From contig AP025763.1 in the NCBI GenBank assembly GCA_027943745.1, positions 2,976,001 to 3,040,000 on the forward strand: DNA of 64,000 nt, read 5' to 3'. The notes beneath the pieces are model-generated. The model was not told the origin of the DNA and searched no databases. It worked only from the letters and a program-made list of their open reading frames with translations. Within the stretch, counting starts at the first letter, position 1. The number at the start of each line of letters is the position of its first letter. Shown one piece after another: positions 37,529 to 48,786 of this stretch. A program made the position numbers and the translations under genes. This stretch comes from Neptuniibacter victor (GTDB taxonomy: Bacteria > Pseudomonadota > Gammaproteobacteria > Pseudomonadales > Balneatricaceae).

Positions 37529-38346
37529 AAGCCTGCTTTGTTACGGTGCTGCATAATCGGCATAGCCTTCCGCCGATTATGCACTTCAGCGAGATCTATT
37601 TCTGCCAAAACCAAACCGGCCCCCGACTGAGTTTTAATAGCAAGCACTTCCCCCCAAGGATCAACTACCATGCTATTTCCCCAACTCGTTCTTGTTTCTG
37701 AGTGCTGACCGCCCTGATTTGCCGCAAGAATATAACATTGATTTTCGATTGCTCTAGCTCGCAGCAACACTTCCCAATGCGCCTGCCCTGTAAGATAAGT
37801 AAAGGCCGAAGGCACGACAATAATTTCAGCACCCAAGGCCCTCAATTTTTGATATTGCTCGGGAAACCTCAAGTCATAACAAATAGACAAGCCGATAACG
37901 CCAAAAGGCGAGTCAACAACCCGAAGCTGGCTCCCTGGTTCAAAAAGATCTGACTCACGATAACTACTTTGCTTATCGGCCACATCGACATCGAATAGAT
38001 GGATCTTATCATACCGACTAACCAACTCCCCTTTATCATCAAAGACCAAGCAACTTGCTGTAACCTTATCGATAGACCTTAAAAATAAAGGCACACTTCC
38101 AGCGATAATCCACAGTCCAAACTCTTCAGCAAGAGTAGAAAGTGCATTATGAATAAAAGAGGTTCGTACTTCAGACTTTGCCAGGTCAATCAATTTCGCA
38201 GAATCGAACATGGCAAAATTTTCGGGTAAAACTAAAATTTTTGCAGACTGCTTAGCAGCCTGGCTTGCCAACTCTCTAACACAACGCATGTTAAGATCGA
38301 GATCGGCTCCAGAAAGCATTTGAGCCACTGCAACTTTTGTTTCCAT
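37525..38346 (-). CDS. Carbon-nitrogen hydrolase, nitrilase superfamily
   Basis: Cytoplasmic amidase-type enzyme of 273 residues, near the Nit1/NitFhit and YafV-like group; recent work on this group shows hydrolysis of deaminated glutathione. The catalytic triad is Glu42 (LPENFAMF), Lys114 (RYDKIHLFD) and Cys156 (LSICYDLRFPE). It lies 38 bp after yhdP on the same strand and ends inside the darP stop. The exact substrate is not proved by these motifs. Confidence 0.9.
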   Translation of the reverse strand: METKVAVAQMLSGADLDLNMRCVRELASQAAKQSAKILVLPENFAMFDSAKLIDLAKSEVRTSFIHNALSTLAEEFGLWIIAGSVPLFLRSIDKVTASCLVFDDKGELVSRYDKIHLFDVDVADKQSSYRESDLFEPGSQLRVVDSPFGVIGLSICYDLRFPEQYQKLRALGAEIIVVPSAFTYLTGQAHWEVLLRARAIENQCYILAANQGGQHSETRTSWGNSMVVDPWGEVLAIKTQSGAGLVLAEIDLAEVHNRRKAMPIMQHRNKAGF

Positions 38347-38384
38347 CGCCTAAATACCTAACGGAAAGAGGTCACCTAGTGTAC

Positions 38385-41300
38385 TCACTTCTTTTTACTC
38401 TCATCAATATCAATCACCGGATTACTCCAGTCACCTGACAGATGATATTTCACTGTTGTGAATTTTGCTAAAGGGTCTCCAATCAGCTTATCAAAAAGAA
38501 AAACAGCACCCGCCACTTGTGGCGCACCCAGCAACACACTGACCAAGGGAATACTCCCTGTTACAGGAAGCGCAACTTCAATATCTTTATCAACGGTCTC
38601 ATTAACTAAATCTAACCGTCCCTGCATCGCCATATTTGCCGAAGGGCCAATCATCACGAAAGGTTCTGTTGTTCGAGCGATACCCTTTAAGATCGAATAG
38701 CTTGCTTTCATCTCATCGAAAGCCACACCACTCTCCACTAGATCAGTAAAATCTAAACGCAGCCGCCTTCCCAGGGATTGTAGATTTAAAATACCAAAGA
38801 CTCTCAGGATATTTCCCGACTTACCCACATCCAAAATCCGACCATCTTTTGCTGTGAACTGCAGCTCCCCATCTGCCTGCCCCAGTTCAAACTCCCAAGG
38901 TGCTTTATTCCAAGAAAGCTGTAAATATGCATCCAGACTTTTAGTTTCTATCGAGTCAGATATTTCCCAAGCATCTAAGGCCTTTTTAAAGTCTTCTCCT
39001 TTTAATTTCACCGTTAAGTCTGAGATCTGTTCTGCACCGGATGACCAACGGAGCTCGCCATTTACTTTAGCGCCATGCATATCCGCCGTAATATCACTGA
39101 CTTTAGCGCCATTTTTAGTGGGTCTAAGCTGAAAACGCCACTGACCTAAGGCTTTTTGATTAATATTCAGGCTATCAATACTAACATTGAGACTAGGAAT
39201 ATCTTCGGGTTTAATCTCCACAGAGCGCTTATTCCCACCACCTTTCTCTGCTTTTTCAGAATCCGATTCAAGGGCTAACCGCTGCAAATTAACACGATAA
39301 GGCTGGGAAGTATCATCTGGCAACCATAGACGACCAGACAGATCATCACTATCAACATTAAGCATCCAACCCAACGGTTCCGGCTTTAATTCAACCATTA
39401 GATCAGTCAATTTATAATCCGATGCTTCAAAAACGCCAAGAGACAGTGCAACCTTTTCAAGCACCTTATGATTTGGACCTACCGAGGTTGCTTGACTATT
39501 GTTGCTAGCCGTTAAACCCGCACCTCGTAAAAACTGGTCCAACTCCTTGTAATTCAACCGCTGCAGATGCCCATCAATCCAAATCCCTTTTGCACTCGGT
39601 ATTTCAGGCTTCTTCCCTCCCAAACTAAAACGGGCTCGCTCAATCTGATCGCTCTTGTTGACCATAACACCACGAAGCTGGTTACCCATATTCAACCGAA
39701 TAACACTGCGTTCATCGCTATAACGGGTACCTAAATCGCTTACAACTGTCAGCGCTAGCTTATCAGTGACCCCTTTCCCTATAGGGGCTGGAGCAGACAC
39801 TTCTACGCCTTTCAAATCACTTGTAATCACTAGCTTATTGCATGATTTATTAGGGCAAAGGTCGACTCTAGCCTGATAACTCAAGGTGCCTTTCATGATT
39901 GATAATAGATCAAGTTCCAACCAGCGCTTTAAGTACTCTGTCGCCACTTTACTTTTAATAGAAATCTGCGTTTTCTGCTTTTGCGTTTTAATATTTGCTA
40001 CTAGAGATTGATCAAATAACGAAGCTGTTAATTTCGGAGCAGAAAGACCTGATGTTGAGTCATATCGTATAAGGCCTTTAATATTGGTAAAATTAATTCT
40101 TTCTTTTTCGGAATTAAAGCCGCCCTCAAACAGCTCTGATTGAACCAGGACTATTGGGGGTTGCTTGCCAGCAAGTGGTAGATCAAGTTCAAGTTGGGTA
40201 GTGACATTACCGCTCATCGCCCATTCATCTAAATCATCTCCAACCTCTTGTCGAAGGTCACTTTCAATAAATAACCGCTGTATATCTTCAGCCCTACCGG
40301 CGACAGAACCCGCTACTAATAAATTCTCACCTGAAGAGGGTAGATGAACCCAAGCATGATCAATAGAAGAGTCATAAATTCCTCCCTTGCTTGCCTCAGC
40401 AATCAGCTCACCGTTACGAAAATATACAAACGTGTTCGCTCTCTTAATCCCTGGCCAGCCAGGTTGGTAATTAAAGGTTGCATCGCTAATATCAAAAAAC
40501 AACTGGACCGAAGGCAATTGATAGTCAGATAAACGCGAGCGGGTCACTCCATTAAGAACAAAACCAGCGCGATTAATATGCCCCGCTTTAATCGCTTCTA
40601 CTAACCATTCATAGGTCGCTTCACCCACCTCTTCAGGGGGGATGTAGTACTTTGCCTGGAGCCCATCGCTTGATTGAAGGCCTATTTGAAGATTCAGCAG
40701 CGGCTGCTTATCCTTAGAAAACGGCAGATAAACACTAAATCGGCCTGAAGCCGATAAATCGCTGTTTTTCAACTTTAACAGCTGCGAAGCAACAACAACG
40801 CCCTCATCCTCAAACCGCCAACCAACAATCCCTTCTGCGTAAGGATAGGTCCAACGGTAATCGAATAACGTAGGATACTTCATTGCAAAGTCATTACTGA
40901 CTAAATGAATCTTCCCACTATCTTTTGTTGCCTCAAGCAAGCCATTAATACCTTTAAGCTCAGGCACATCATCCCAAGCATTGATGCCGACATTTAAGAG
41001 ATCCCCATTAAGTTGAAACTCTTCTAATTCAGCACCCTTAGACCAATCTAACGTAAGGTTTTCGACGGCACCTTCAGGTGATAAAGCGTTCAGAATATCT
41101 GTTATATCAGAGGGGATAAAAGGCTGTTTCAATAACCAGTTTGTAATAGAACCCAGCTCAATTCTATCAATCATTAGCTTACGAGGCTTAACCTTCCCTG
41201 CCTGTCTTTCTAGATCTAAGCTAACCTTTGGAAGGTCAATTTTACTTTTTGCAGCATCAATGTAGAGATCGGTCAATTGAAGCTGATAACCTTTATCCCT

Positions 41301-42200
41301 GCGAATTAACGCAGTGTGAAGATCGAACTGCTCTAAAGCATACTCTTGATATTGAAAATGCTGTACATCAGTTTTACCTGTCAGATAAGTGAGCCTTCCA
41401 CGATAAAACTGCCCCCATACCTCTTGGTTAGCTTTCAAACTTCTCACTTGAATGCTAGCCAAGCCTAACCAAGGATTCAGTAACCCTTGATCCAAGCCAT
41501 CAACCTCCAAATAAAAATCAACAGGATTACGAGAAGGGCTCCCCTCTACCTCTGCGACAAACTTTATTGAGGCATTGTTATCCCCCGCTTCAAGATCAGC
41601 ATCAACCTTGAGTTGGTGTAACACGCCATCATGCTGAAGTCGCAACTGGATAGGAGAAACAGAAACCTCTTCGCCTTTCTCCGAACTAAGTACAATCTTA
41701 GTGTCATCCAAACGAATAGAACGCTGCTGAAGTAAAAATGTGAGAAAATTCGATGTTTCAGTCTTTGACGCTGGCTCATCTTCGGTGGCCGTTATATCAC
41801 TTTGGCCCTCCACCTGCTGAGCAAGATCATAGCGTATAGTAAGATCTGCAAGATCTAACTGAGAAAAAACAGGTGAGAATTCAGCTAAAGACTTACTAGG
41901 GTCAAGTTTAATCGTTGCATCCATTAGGGCCAAAGAGAGCCCCGGCCTATCAGAAACACGATCGATCGACAGGCCTTTCAATTCAACAACCGGCTGCCAC
42001 CCATCCCAACGACCATCAATTGAGACTAAATGAACTTTAGCCTGCAGCTGCGAAGAAAGAGCATCTTCAATATTTTGCCGGTAGTGGCCTAGATCATCAA
42101 CTACAAGCTTAACGGTCAGCGATAGCCCCGCCACAAGCGCGATAACAATAGCCAGAAACCAGTATAAAAACCAAAAAAACGAGTGCGCATGTCGCTTCAC
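38385..42200 (-). CDS. yhdP: YhdP family AsmA-like envelope protein
   Basis: Very long protein (1271 residues) of the YhdP family (DUF3971 and AsmA-like C-terminus), a bridge-like protein believed to move phospholipids from the inner to the outer membrane. One N-terminal membrane helix (about 8-30) is followed by a long stretch of repeating beta-strand groups predicted to form a hydrophobic groove, and a C-terminal ASMA_2 region (about 1060-1250) ending in a Lys/Glu tail. It lies 12 bp after rng in the mre-maf-rng-yhdP-nit series. Together with Mla it makes this window rich in lipid transport genes. Confidence 0.93.
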   Translation of the reverse strand: MKRHAHSFFWFLYWFLAIVIALVAGLSLTVKLVVDDLGHYRQNIEDALSSQLQAKVHLVSIDGRWDGWQPVVELKGLSIDRVSDRPGLSLALMDATIKLDPSKSLAEFSPVFSQLDLADLTIRYDLAQQVEGQSDITATEDEPASKTETSNFLTFLLQQRSIRLDDTKIVLSSEKGEEVSVSPIQLRLQHDGVLHQLKVDADLEAGDNNASIKFVAEVEGSPSRNPVDFYLEVDGLDQGLLNPWLGLASIQVRSLKANQEVWGQFYRGRLTYLTGKTDVQHFQYQEYALEQFDLHTALIRRDKGYQLQLTDLYIDAAKSKIDLPKVSLDLERQAGKVKPRKLMIDRIELGSITNWLLKQPFIPSDITDILNALSPEGAVENLTLDWSKGAELEEFQLNGDLLNVGINAWDDVPELKGINGLLEATKDSGKIHLVSNDFAMKYPTLFDYRWTYPYAEGIVGWRFEDEGVVVASQLLKLKNSDLSASGRFSVYLPFSKDKQPLLNLQIGLQSSDGLQAKYYIPPEEVGEATYEWLVEAIKAGHINRAGFVLNGVTRSRLSDYQLPSVQLFFDISDATFNYQPGWPGIKRANTFVYFRNGELIAEASKGGIYDSSIDHAWVHLPSSGENLLVAGSVAGRAEDIQRLFIESDLRQEVGDDLDEWAMSGNVTTQLELDLPLAGKQPPIVLVQSELFEGGFNSEKERINFTNIKGLIRYDSTSGLSAPKLTASLFDQSLVANIKTQKQKTQISIKSKVATEYLKRWLELDLLSIMKGTLSYQARVDLCPNKSCNKLVITSDLKGVEVSAPAPIGKGVTDKLALTVVSDLGTRYSDERSVIRLNMGNQLRGVMVNKSDQIERARFSLGGKKPEIPSAKGIWIDGHLQRLNYKELDQFLRGAGLTASNNSQATSVGPNHKVLEKVALSLGVFEASDYKLTDLMVELKPEPLGWMLNVDSDDLSGRLWLPDDTSQPYRVNLQRLALESDSEKAEKGGGNKRSVEIKPEDIPSLNVSIDSLNINQKALGQWRFQLRPTKNGAKVSDITADMHGAKVNGELRWSSGAEQISDLTVKLKGEDFKKALDAWEISDSIETKSLDAYLQLSWNKAPWEFELGQADGELQFTAKDGRILDVGKSGNILRVFGILNLQSLGRRLRLDFTDLVESGVAFDEMKASYSILKGIARTTEPFVMIGPSANMAMQGRLDLVNETVDKDIEVALPVTGSIPLVSVLLGAPQVAGAVFLFDKLIGDPLAKFTTVKYHLSGDWSNPVIDIDESKKK

Positions 42201-42211
42201 AAAACTTCCCT

Positions 42212-43678
42212 TTACCTTAAAACGACATCGAAGCTTTCAGCGTTATACATGGGCTCAACCTGAAAGCGGATGGTTTTACCAATAAACGCTTCCAACTCTG
42301 CCACATGATTTGAGGCATCATCCAGTACGTAATCGACAACAGGCTGCGCAGCTAACACCAAATAACTGTCGGTATCATAAGCGCGATGTTGCCGCAAAAT
42401 TTCACGGAATATTTCATAACAGACTGTTTCAGGGGTTTTTATTGAACCACGTCCCTGACATTCACAACAGACATCACATAAAACCTGCTCTAGACTTTCT
42501 CTTGTTCTTTTCCTTGTCATCTCGACCAAGCCAAGATCAGACACGCCCGTTAATTTACACTTGGCGTGATCACGCTCTAGCACTCGCTCTAATGTCCTTA
42601 ACACTTGGCGCTGATGATCTGAATCTTCCATATCGATGAAATCGATAATAATAATCCCGCCCAAATTCCTAAGACGCAATTGACGTCCAATGGCAGTCGC
42701 CGCTTCTAGATTAGTCTTGAAGATTGTCTCCTCAAGATTACGATGCCCCACGAATGCACCCGTATTAATATCAACGGTGGTCATCGCTTCCGTCTGATCA
42801 AAAATCAGATAACCACCGGATTTGAGTTCGACTTTTCTACCTAAGGCTTTCTGAATCTCTTCTTCAACATTAAAAAGGTCAAAAATAGGACGTTCACCAG
42901 GGTAGTATTCAAGGGTATCGGTCGCTTCCGGCACTAATGCTTTCACAAACTCTTGCGCCTTTTGGAAAGTTTCACGCGAATCAATTCTGATCTTTTCCAG
43001 GCCAGAGTGCGCCATATCACGTAAAGCACGCATATTAAGCGGTAGATCTTCATAAATAACACTAGGCGCTTTAGCCGAAGAAATTTTATCTTTAATTGAA
43101 GCCCACAACCTACGTAAGAACTGTATATCAGCCGCTAACTCTGCCTCCGCTGCACCTTCAGCAACGGTTCTAAGTATAAAGCCAGCAGGTTCGCCATCAT
43201 CATTCGCCGAAAGCTTTTGAATAATACCCCGCAGCCGATCTCTCTCTTCTACATCTTCTATTCGCTGCGATACGCCTACATGTTGATTTCCTGGCATACA
43301 AACAAGATAGCGAGAAGGCAGCGAAAGATGCGTAGTCAGACGCGCACCTTTAGTACCAATTGGGTCTTTGGTAACTTGGACCAATAATGACTGACCTTCA
43401 CGCAGTACTTGAGCAATAGACGTATTATTCTTTTCTTCATGCGTAGCGCTTTGTGGCAACACCTCTTCAACATGAATAAACGCGGCTCTTTCTAGGCCTA
43501 TATCGACGAAAGCTGCCTGCATGCCTGGCAAAACTCTAACAACCTTCCCTTGATAGATATTGCCAACAATACCTCTACGATGCACACGCTCAACATACAC
43601 CTCCTGAGGCATACCATTTTCAATAACAGCAACCCGAGTTTCCATTGGTGTAAAGTTGATTAAAATCTCTTCGCCCAT
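42212..43678 (-). CDS. rng: Ribonuclease G
   Basis: RNase G, 488 residues, an endoribonuclease of the RNase E/G family that matures the 5' end of 16S rRNA and degrades mRNAs. The S1 domain covers about 37-130 (GNIYQGKVVRVLPGMQAAFVDIG), the catalytic Asp residues are in TTVDINTGAF and IDFIDM, and the Zn-link pattern lies in CDVCCECQGRG near 415-425. It lacks the long C-terminal scaffold of RNase E. It starts 4 bp after maf. Confidence 0.97.
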   Translation of the reverse strand: MGEEILINFTPMETRVAVIENGMPQEVYVERVHRRGIVGNIYQGKVVRVLPGMQAAFVDIGLERAAFIHVEEVLPQSATHEEKNNTSIAQVLREGQSLLVQVTKDPIGTKGARLTTHLSLPSRYLVCMPGNQHVGVSQRIEDVEERDRLRGIIQKLSANDDGEPAGFILRTVAEGAAEAELAADIQFLRRLWASIKDKISSAKAPSVIYEDLPLNMRALRDMAHSGLEKIRIDSRETFQKAQEFVKALVPEATDTLEYYPGERPIFDLFNVEEEIQKALGRKVELKSGGYLIFDQTEAMTTVDINTGAFVGHRNLEETIFKTNLEAATAIGRQLRLRNLGGIIIIDFIDMEDSDHQRQVLRTLERVLERDHAKCKLTGVSDLGLVEMTRKRTRESLEQVLCDVCCECQGRGSIKTPETVCYEIFREILRQHRAYDTDSYLVLAAQPVVDYVLDDASNHVAELEAFIGKTIRFQVEPMYNAESFDVVLR

Positions 43679-43681
43679 GAT

Positions 43682-44272
43682 TTATCCTTGAATCTCATCC
43701 TGTTGCCAGATACTTACGCCTATGACTTGTAATAGCTCAGCGGTTTCAGTTAAAGGCAGCCCTACTACAGCAGAGTAACTACCTTCAATACGATCAACAA
43801 AAACTGCACCAAACCCCTGAATCCCGTATGAACCCGCTTTATCTAACGGCTCCCCAGTATTCCAATAAGTATCACATTCTTCCACAGACAGCGTTCGAAA
43901 CGTAACATTAGTTTCGACCACTACACTTAACGTTTGTTCAGCACTCACTATAGCGACCGAAGTCATCACCTGATGAGTCTTGCCCGACAAACTCATCAAT
44001 ATAGCAATAGAATCCGCCTTATTTTGCGGCTTACCAATAATATTACCATCTAAAACAACTGTCGTATCTGCCCCCAAAACAGCCGTTCCTGAAGGACAGC
44101 CACTATATGCAGATTGTGCTTTTTCGATAGCCAAACGTTCCACATAAGCTTGCGCAGTTTCGGCCGGTTTGACCGCTTCACAAATATCCGCCACCTGGAC
44201 AGTAAACTGTACGCCAATCTGATCTAATAGCTCTTTTCTTCGAGGAGAAGCTGATGCTAGCACTAATTCCAT
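43682..44272 (-). CDS. yhdE: Maf/YhdE nucleoside triphosphate pyrophosphatase
   Basis: Maf-family enzyme of 196 residues that hydrolyses dTTP, UTP and modified pyrimidine triphosphates to monophosphates, a house-cleaning role. Seen: LASASPRRKELLDQIG near the N-terminus, GADTTVVLDG, KPQNKADSIAILMSLSGKTHQVMTS in shorter pieces, and DKAGSYGIQGFGA. The type is inferred from place (mreD-maf-rng) as YhdE rather than YceF. It lies between mreD (16 bp) and rng (4 bp). Confidence 0.94.
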   Translation of the reverse strand: MELVLASASPRRKELLDQIGVQFTVQVADICEAVKPAETAQAYVERLAIEKAQSAYSGCPSGTAVLGADTTVVLDGNIIGKPQNKADSIAILMSLSGKTHQVMTSVAIVSAEQTLSVVVETNVTFRTLSVEECDTYWNTGEPLDKAGSYGIQGFGAVFVDRIEGSYSAVVGLPLTETAELLQVIGVSIWQQDEIQG

Positions 44273-44287
44273 GAGTACGTTTCACTC

Positions 44288-44788
44288 CTAACGAATACGA
44301 AATAACCGACGAATACCACGCAAGACAACAAACAACCAAGGCCAAAGCAAGGCACTTATCAAACAGGGAAGGAGAAAAATAAGGTTATCACCGGTATAAC
44401 CTGTAAAGGATTGCATCCAGTGGAACAGGAGCTGATTAATCCCGACAAGCACCATTACCATCAAGGCTTGCTGTATCACAGGAAACATTCTCAGCCGCTG
44501 GTGCAATAACAGTGTAAGGAAAGCGATAATAGTTAAAGAAAGCGCATTCAAACCCAGAACACTTCCCTTAATAACATCCAAGAAAAGACCTAAAAAGAAG
44601 GCAGTACCCATGCCTACACGATGCGGTAGAGCCATAACCCAATAGATCAGGATCATCGCGACCCATTCAGGTCTTGCCCATTCTATTAGATAAGGAAGCG
44701 GCATTTGGCTTAACATCAAGCCGACCAAAAAAGTCCCTAGAATGATAAATCCACCGCCTCCTGCTGGAGCTGGTGAGCCAGAATTCAC
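44288..44788 (-). CDS. mreD: Rod shape-determining protein MreD
   Basis: MreD, 166 residues, an integral inner-membrane part of the elongasome that sets rod shape with MreB and MreC. About five hydrophobic segments are visible. The family motif is FLLGLFLDVIKGSVLGLNAL, here FFLGLFLDVIKGSVLG near 65-80. The start overlaps the end of mreC by 4 bases. Confidence 0.92.
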   Translation of the reverse strand: MNSGSPAPAGGGGFIILGTFLVGLMLSQMPLPYLIEWARPEWVAMILIYWVMALPHRVGMGTAFFLGLFLDVIKGSVLGLNALSLTIIAFLTLLLHQRLRMFPVIQQALMVMVLVGINQLLFHWMQSFTGYTGDNLIFLLPCLISALLWPWLFVVLRGIRRLFRIR

Positions 44789-45642
44789 TCTGATACCTCA
44801 TTCGGTATAACCGCTTCATTCAGCTCTTCAGGCATATCGACCAGCAAGAGATGTCTAGATTTATCCAGTAACGCTGTTGGCATAACCCTTACCCGCGCAA
44901 ACTGCTGTCCAGGATCTCTTATAACATCTGACACTATTGCAACGGGATAGCCTCTAGGGAATCGCCCGCCTAAACCCGAGGTAATAACAAGATCCCCTTT
45001 TACGATATCCGCTGTATCAGGTACATGATCCAGCTCAAGCTCTCCAAGCTCACCCTTTCCTAATGCAATCGTCCGAAATCCATTACGATTAATCTCGACA
45101 GGTAGGGCATGACGGGCATCAGTAATAAGCATCACTCGACTTGTATAGTGAGACATTTCGGTGACCTGCCCCATCACACCGCCGGCATCTAGAATCGGCT
45201 GCCCCAGTCTAACCAGGTTTTCACTTCCCTTATTTATAATCACCTGATGCTGAAAAGGATCAGGATTTACACCAATAAGCTCAACAAGGCGAACCTCTTC
45301 ATCAACCCGCTCTGCTCCACTTAAAAGTGAGCGTAAACGCTCATTTTCCAGCCACAGCGCCGCATTCTGCTGCACCTTCCTTTCCAGCTGCAACGCCTCA
45401 GCTTTAAGCTTGGCGTTCTCTTTCAAGAGCAAACTTCTATCTACAACGACATCAGATACTTCGCCGGCAACACGACTCGGGACATCGACAATCCACTGCA
45501 GAGGCGTCAGTAGCAACGAAAGATAGGCACGGCTTTCTTGAACCTTGGCGGAATAAAGGTCAGCCGCCATCAAAGCGAATGCGATTAAGATAAGAATAAA
45601 GAAGCGGCGACCGGAAGAACGTCCGCGAAAAATAGATTTAAT
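44785..45642 (-). CDS. mreC: Rod shape-determining protein MreC
   Basis: MreC, a periplasmic scaffold of the elongasome anchored by one N-terminal helix; a coiled coil (about 75-115) and two beta-barrel domains follow. From ordinary start codons the ORF begins at TTG 45573 or ATG 45570, which cuts away the anchor. In-frame codons continue upstream and code for IKSIFRGRSSGRRFF plus the hydrophobic helix ILILIAFALMAADLYS, aligning with known MreC N-termini. AGGGGG at 45649-45654 lies 6 bases before ATT 45642, so I propose a rare ATT start (285 residues). Alternatively one extra G in the G-rich tract breaks a GTG start at 45649. mreD overlaps its end by 4 bases. Confidence 0.85.
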   Translation of the reverse strand: MKSIFRGRSSGRRFFILILIAFALMAADLYSAKVQESRAYLSLLLTPLQWIVDVPSRVAGEVSDVVVDRSLLLKENAKLKAEALQLERKVQQNAALWLENERLRSLLSGAERVDEEVRLVELIGVNPDPFQHQVIINKGSENLVRLGQPILDAGGVMGQVTEMSHYTSRVMLITDARHALPVEINRNGFRTIALGKGELGELELDHVPDTADIVKGDLVITSGLGGRFPRGYPVAIVSDVIRDPGQQFARVRVMPTALLDKSRHLLLVDMPEELNEAVIPNEVSE

Positions 45643-45718
45643 TACCCACCCCCTGGTACAACGGTGTGTACCGGAGGTGAATCATAAACATTAGAGCAAA
45701 ATTAATCGAGGCCATGGG

Positions 45719-46768
<1,050 letters not shown>

Positions 46769-46977
46769 CTAAGAAATCTGCAGGTATAGCCGCTATATCC
46801 TGAAAACACGTAACTCTAACAATGGCAAGCGGTTTGAGCAAGTTGAAAATCAGTAAAACTACTTAAATAACTCGCTTATTTAATCTTCATGATACACCAC
46901 CAATATGATAACGTAGGCCTTTATTTTATTTCCTTTGTCATTTTCATCGACAACACCCCAAATAGTGAGAGTAAATT

Positions 46978-47265
46978 ATGTCTCTGGACCGCACTGATGT
47001 GGACAAGATCGCCCATCTGGCGCGACTTCAAATTGAAGAACAGGACACTCCTGAATACGCGCAAAATTTGTCAAACATTTTGGATCTGGTTGACCAGATG
47101 CAAGCCATCGATACAACTGATGTATCGCCTATGGCGCATCCTCTAGATGCAGTGCAACGTCTTCGCAGTGATCTCATCACTGAAGAAAACCAGCGCGAGA
47201 ATCTACAATCTGTTGCGCCAGCCGTCGAAAACGGCCTATTCCTAGTTCCTAAAGTTATCGAATAA
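46978..47265 (+). CDS. gatC: Asp-tRNA(Asn)/Glu-tRNA(Gln) amidotransferase C
   Basis: GatC, 95 residues, the small subunit that wraps around GatA and GatB and steadies the complex. Seen: [17 protein letters not shown] at the start and [10 protein letters not shown] in the middle, both typical. GAGAG lies before the ATG. It heads gatC-gatA-gatB; the intervals are 55 and 14 bp. Confidence 0.95.
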   Translation: MSLDRTDVDKIAHLARLQIEEQDTPEYAQNLSNILDLVDQMQAIDTTDVSPMAHPLDAVQRLRSDLITEENQRENLQSVAPAVENGLFLVPKVIE

Positions 47266-47320
47266 GGCAAACCACTTCGCCTTTTATTCAATTGGAATAT
47301 TTTTTAAGGATACGAATTCA

Positions 47321-48772
47321 ATGTTTGATAAAACACTAGCTGAACTCGCCAATGGGCTAAAAACGGGCGAATTCAGCAGCGTAGAACTTACGCAAGCATA
47401 TTTAAAGCGCATCAAAGCTGAAGATAAGAAATACAATAGCTTTATAACCGTGACCGAAGAGCAAGCACTGCAACAGGCACAAGCGGCTGATCAACAAATT
47501 GCCGCAGGCAGCGCAGGCCTTTTCACTGGCTTACCGATCGCCCATAAAGATATTTTTTGCACTAAGGGTGTGCGCACCAGCTGCGCATCAAAAATGCTAG
47601 ATAACTTTATATCCCCTTATGACGCCACTGTCGTTGATAAGTTTAATCAAGCGGGTGCCGTCACTTTAGGCAAGACAAACATGGACGAGTTTGCCATGGG
47701 TTCCTCCAACGAAAGCAGTTTCTACGGACCTTCGCGCAACCCATGGGATACTGACCGTGTTCCTGGGGGCTCATCTGGCGGTTCTGCGGCAGCCGTTTCT
47801 GCACAGCTAGCACCCGCAGCAACTGGCACAGATACTGGCGGCTCTATCCGCCAACCCGCTGCTTTATGCGGTATCACCGGTCTAAAACCAACCTATGGGC
47901 GTGTTTCACGTTTTGGCATGATCGCCTTCGCTTCATCTTTAGACCAAGGCGGACCGATGACCAAAACCGCCGAAGATGCCGCGATGATGCTAAACGTAAT
48001 GGCAGGTTTTGATAAGCAAGACTCCACGTCTGTAGATCGCGAAGTACCCGATTACACTGCTGAGCTAGATAGACCTCTAAACGGTTTACGCATTGGTCTA
48101 CCCAAAGAGTTTTTTGTCGATGATATGGACTCTGCTATTGCCGCTCAAACACAAGCAGCCATAAAAGAGTTTGAAAAGCTGGGAGCAACGGTAAAAGAGG
48201 TTAGCTTACCAAACACAGCACTTTCCATACCGGCTTATTACATCATTGCACCAGCAGAAGCCTCATCAAACCTTTCTCGCTTTGATGGTGTTCGCTATGG
48301 CTATCGCTGTGAAAACCCAGTCGACCTTGAAGATCTATACAAACGCTCACGAGGCGAAGGCTTTGGCACAGAAGTTAAACGTCGCATCATGGTTGGCGCC
48401 TACGCTCTTTCTGAAGGATTCTACGATGCTTACTACAACAAAGCACAGCAGATTCGCCGCCTAATTCGCGATGATTTTGCCCAGGTCCTTAACGACGTAG
48501 ACGTCATCATGGGCCCTACCACACCTCACCCTGCCTTCCAGCTCGGTGAAAAAACCTCAGATCCTGTCGCTATGTATATGGAAGATATCTTTACAATCTC
48601 CCTCAACCTAGCTGGCTTACCTGGCATGTCAGTTCCCTGTGGAACAGTTAACGGCCTACCCACAGGACTACAAATCATTGGCGACTACTTTGCCGAACAG
48701 AAACTGCTCAATGTTGCTCATCAATTTCAATTAGCAACCGATTGGCATACACAGTCACCACAAGGCATCTGA
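47321..48772 (+). CDS. gatA: Amidotransferase subunit A (GatA)
   Basis: GatA, 483 residues, frees ammonia from glutamine for the amidation of mischarged Glu-tRNA(Gln) or Asp-tRNA(Asn). It is an amidase-signature enzyme with the Ser-cisSer-Lys triad at Lys76 (PIAHKDIF), Ser151 (GGSSGGSAA) and Ser175 ([10 protein letters not shown]), spaced exactly as in known GatA. The presence of GatCAB implies that Asn-tRNA, Gln-tRNA or both are made by transamidation in this organism. Confidence 0.98.
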   Translation: MFDKTLAELANGLKTGEFSSVELTQAYLKRIKAEDKKYNSFITVTEEQALQQAQAADQQIAAGSAGLFTGLPIAHKDIFCTKGVRTSCASKMLDNFISPYDATVVDKFNQAGAVTLGKTNMDEFAMGSSNESSFYGPSRNPWDTDRVPGGSSGGSAAAVSAQLAPAATGTDTGGSIRQPAALCGITGLKPTYGRVSRFGMIAFASSLDQGGPMTKTAEDAAMMLNVMAGFDKQDSTSVDREVPDYTAELDRPLNGLRIGLPKEFFVDDMDSAIAAQTQAAIKEFEKLGATVKEVSLPNTALSIPAYYIIAPAEASSNLSRFDGVRYGYRCENPVDLEDLYKRSRGEGFGTEVKRRIMVGAYALSEGFYDAYYNKAQQIRRLIRDDFAQVLNDVDVIMGPTTPHPAFQLGEKTSDPVAMYMEDIFTISLNLAGLPGMSVPCGTVNGLPTGLQIIGDYFAEQKLLNVAHQFQLATDWHTQSPQGI

Positions 48773-48786
48773 GAGGATAAATAACG

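Noticed and set aside
38458-40532. Plus-strand frames inside yhdP
   Set aside because: All lie opposite a well-supported 1271-codon gene and show only the low-complexity look of antisense translation.
45638-45691. 17-codon ORF before mreC as a real gene
   Set aside because: It has no ribosome site of its own; I keep it only as a possible coupling leader for the unusual mreC start.
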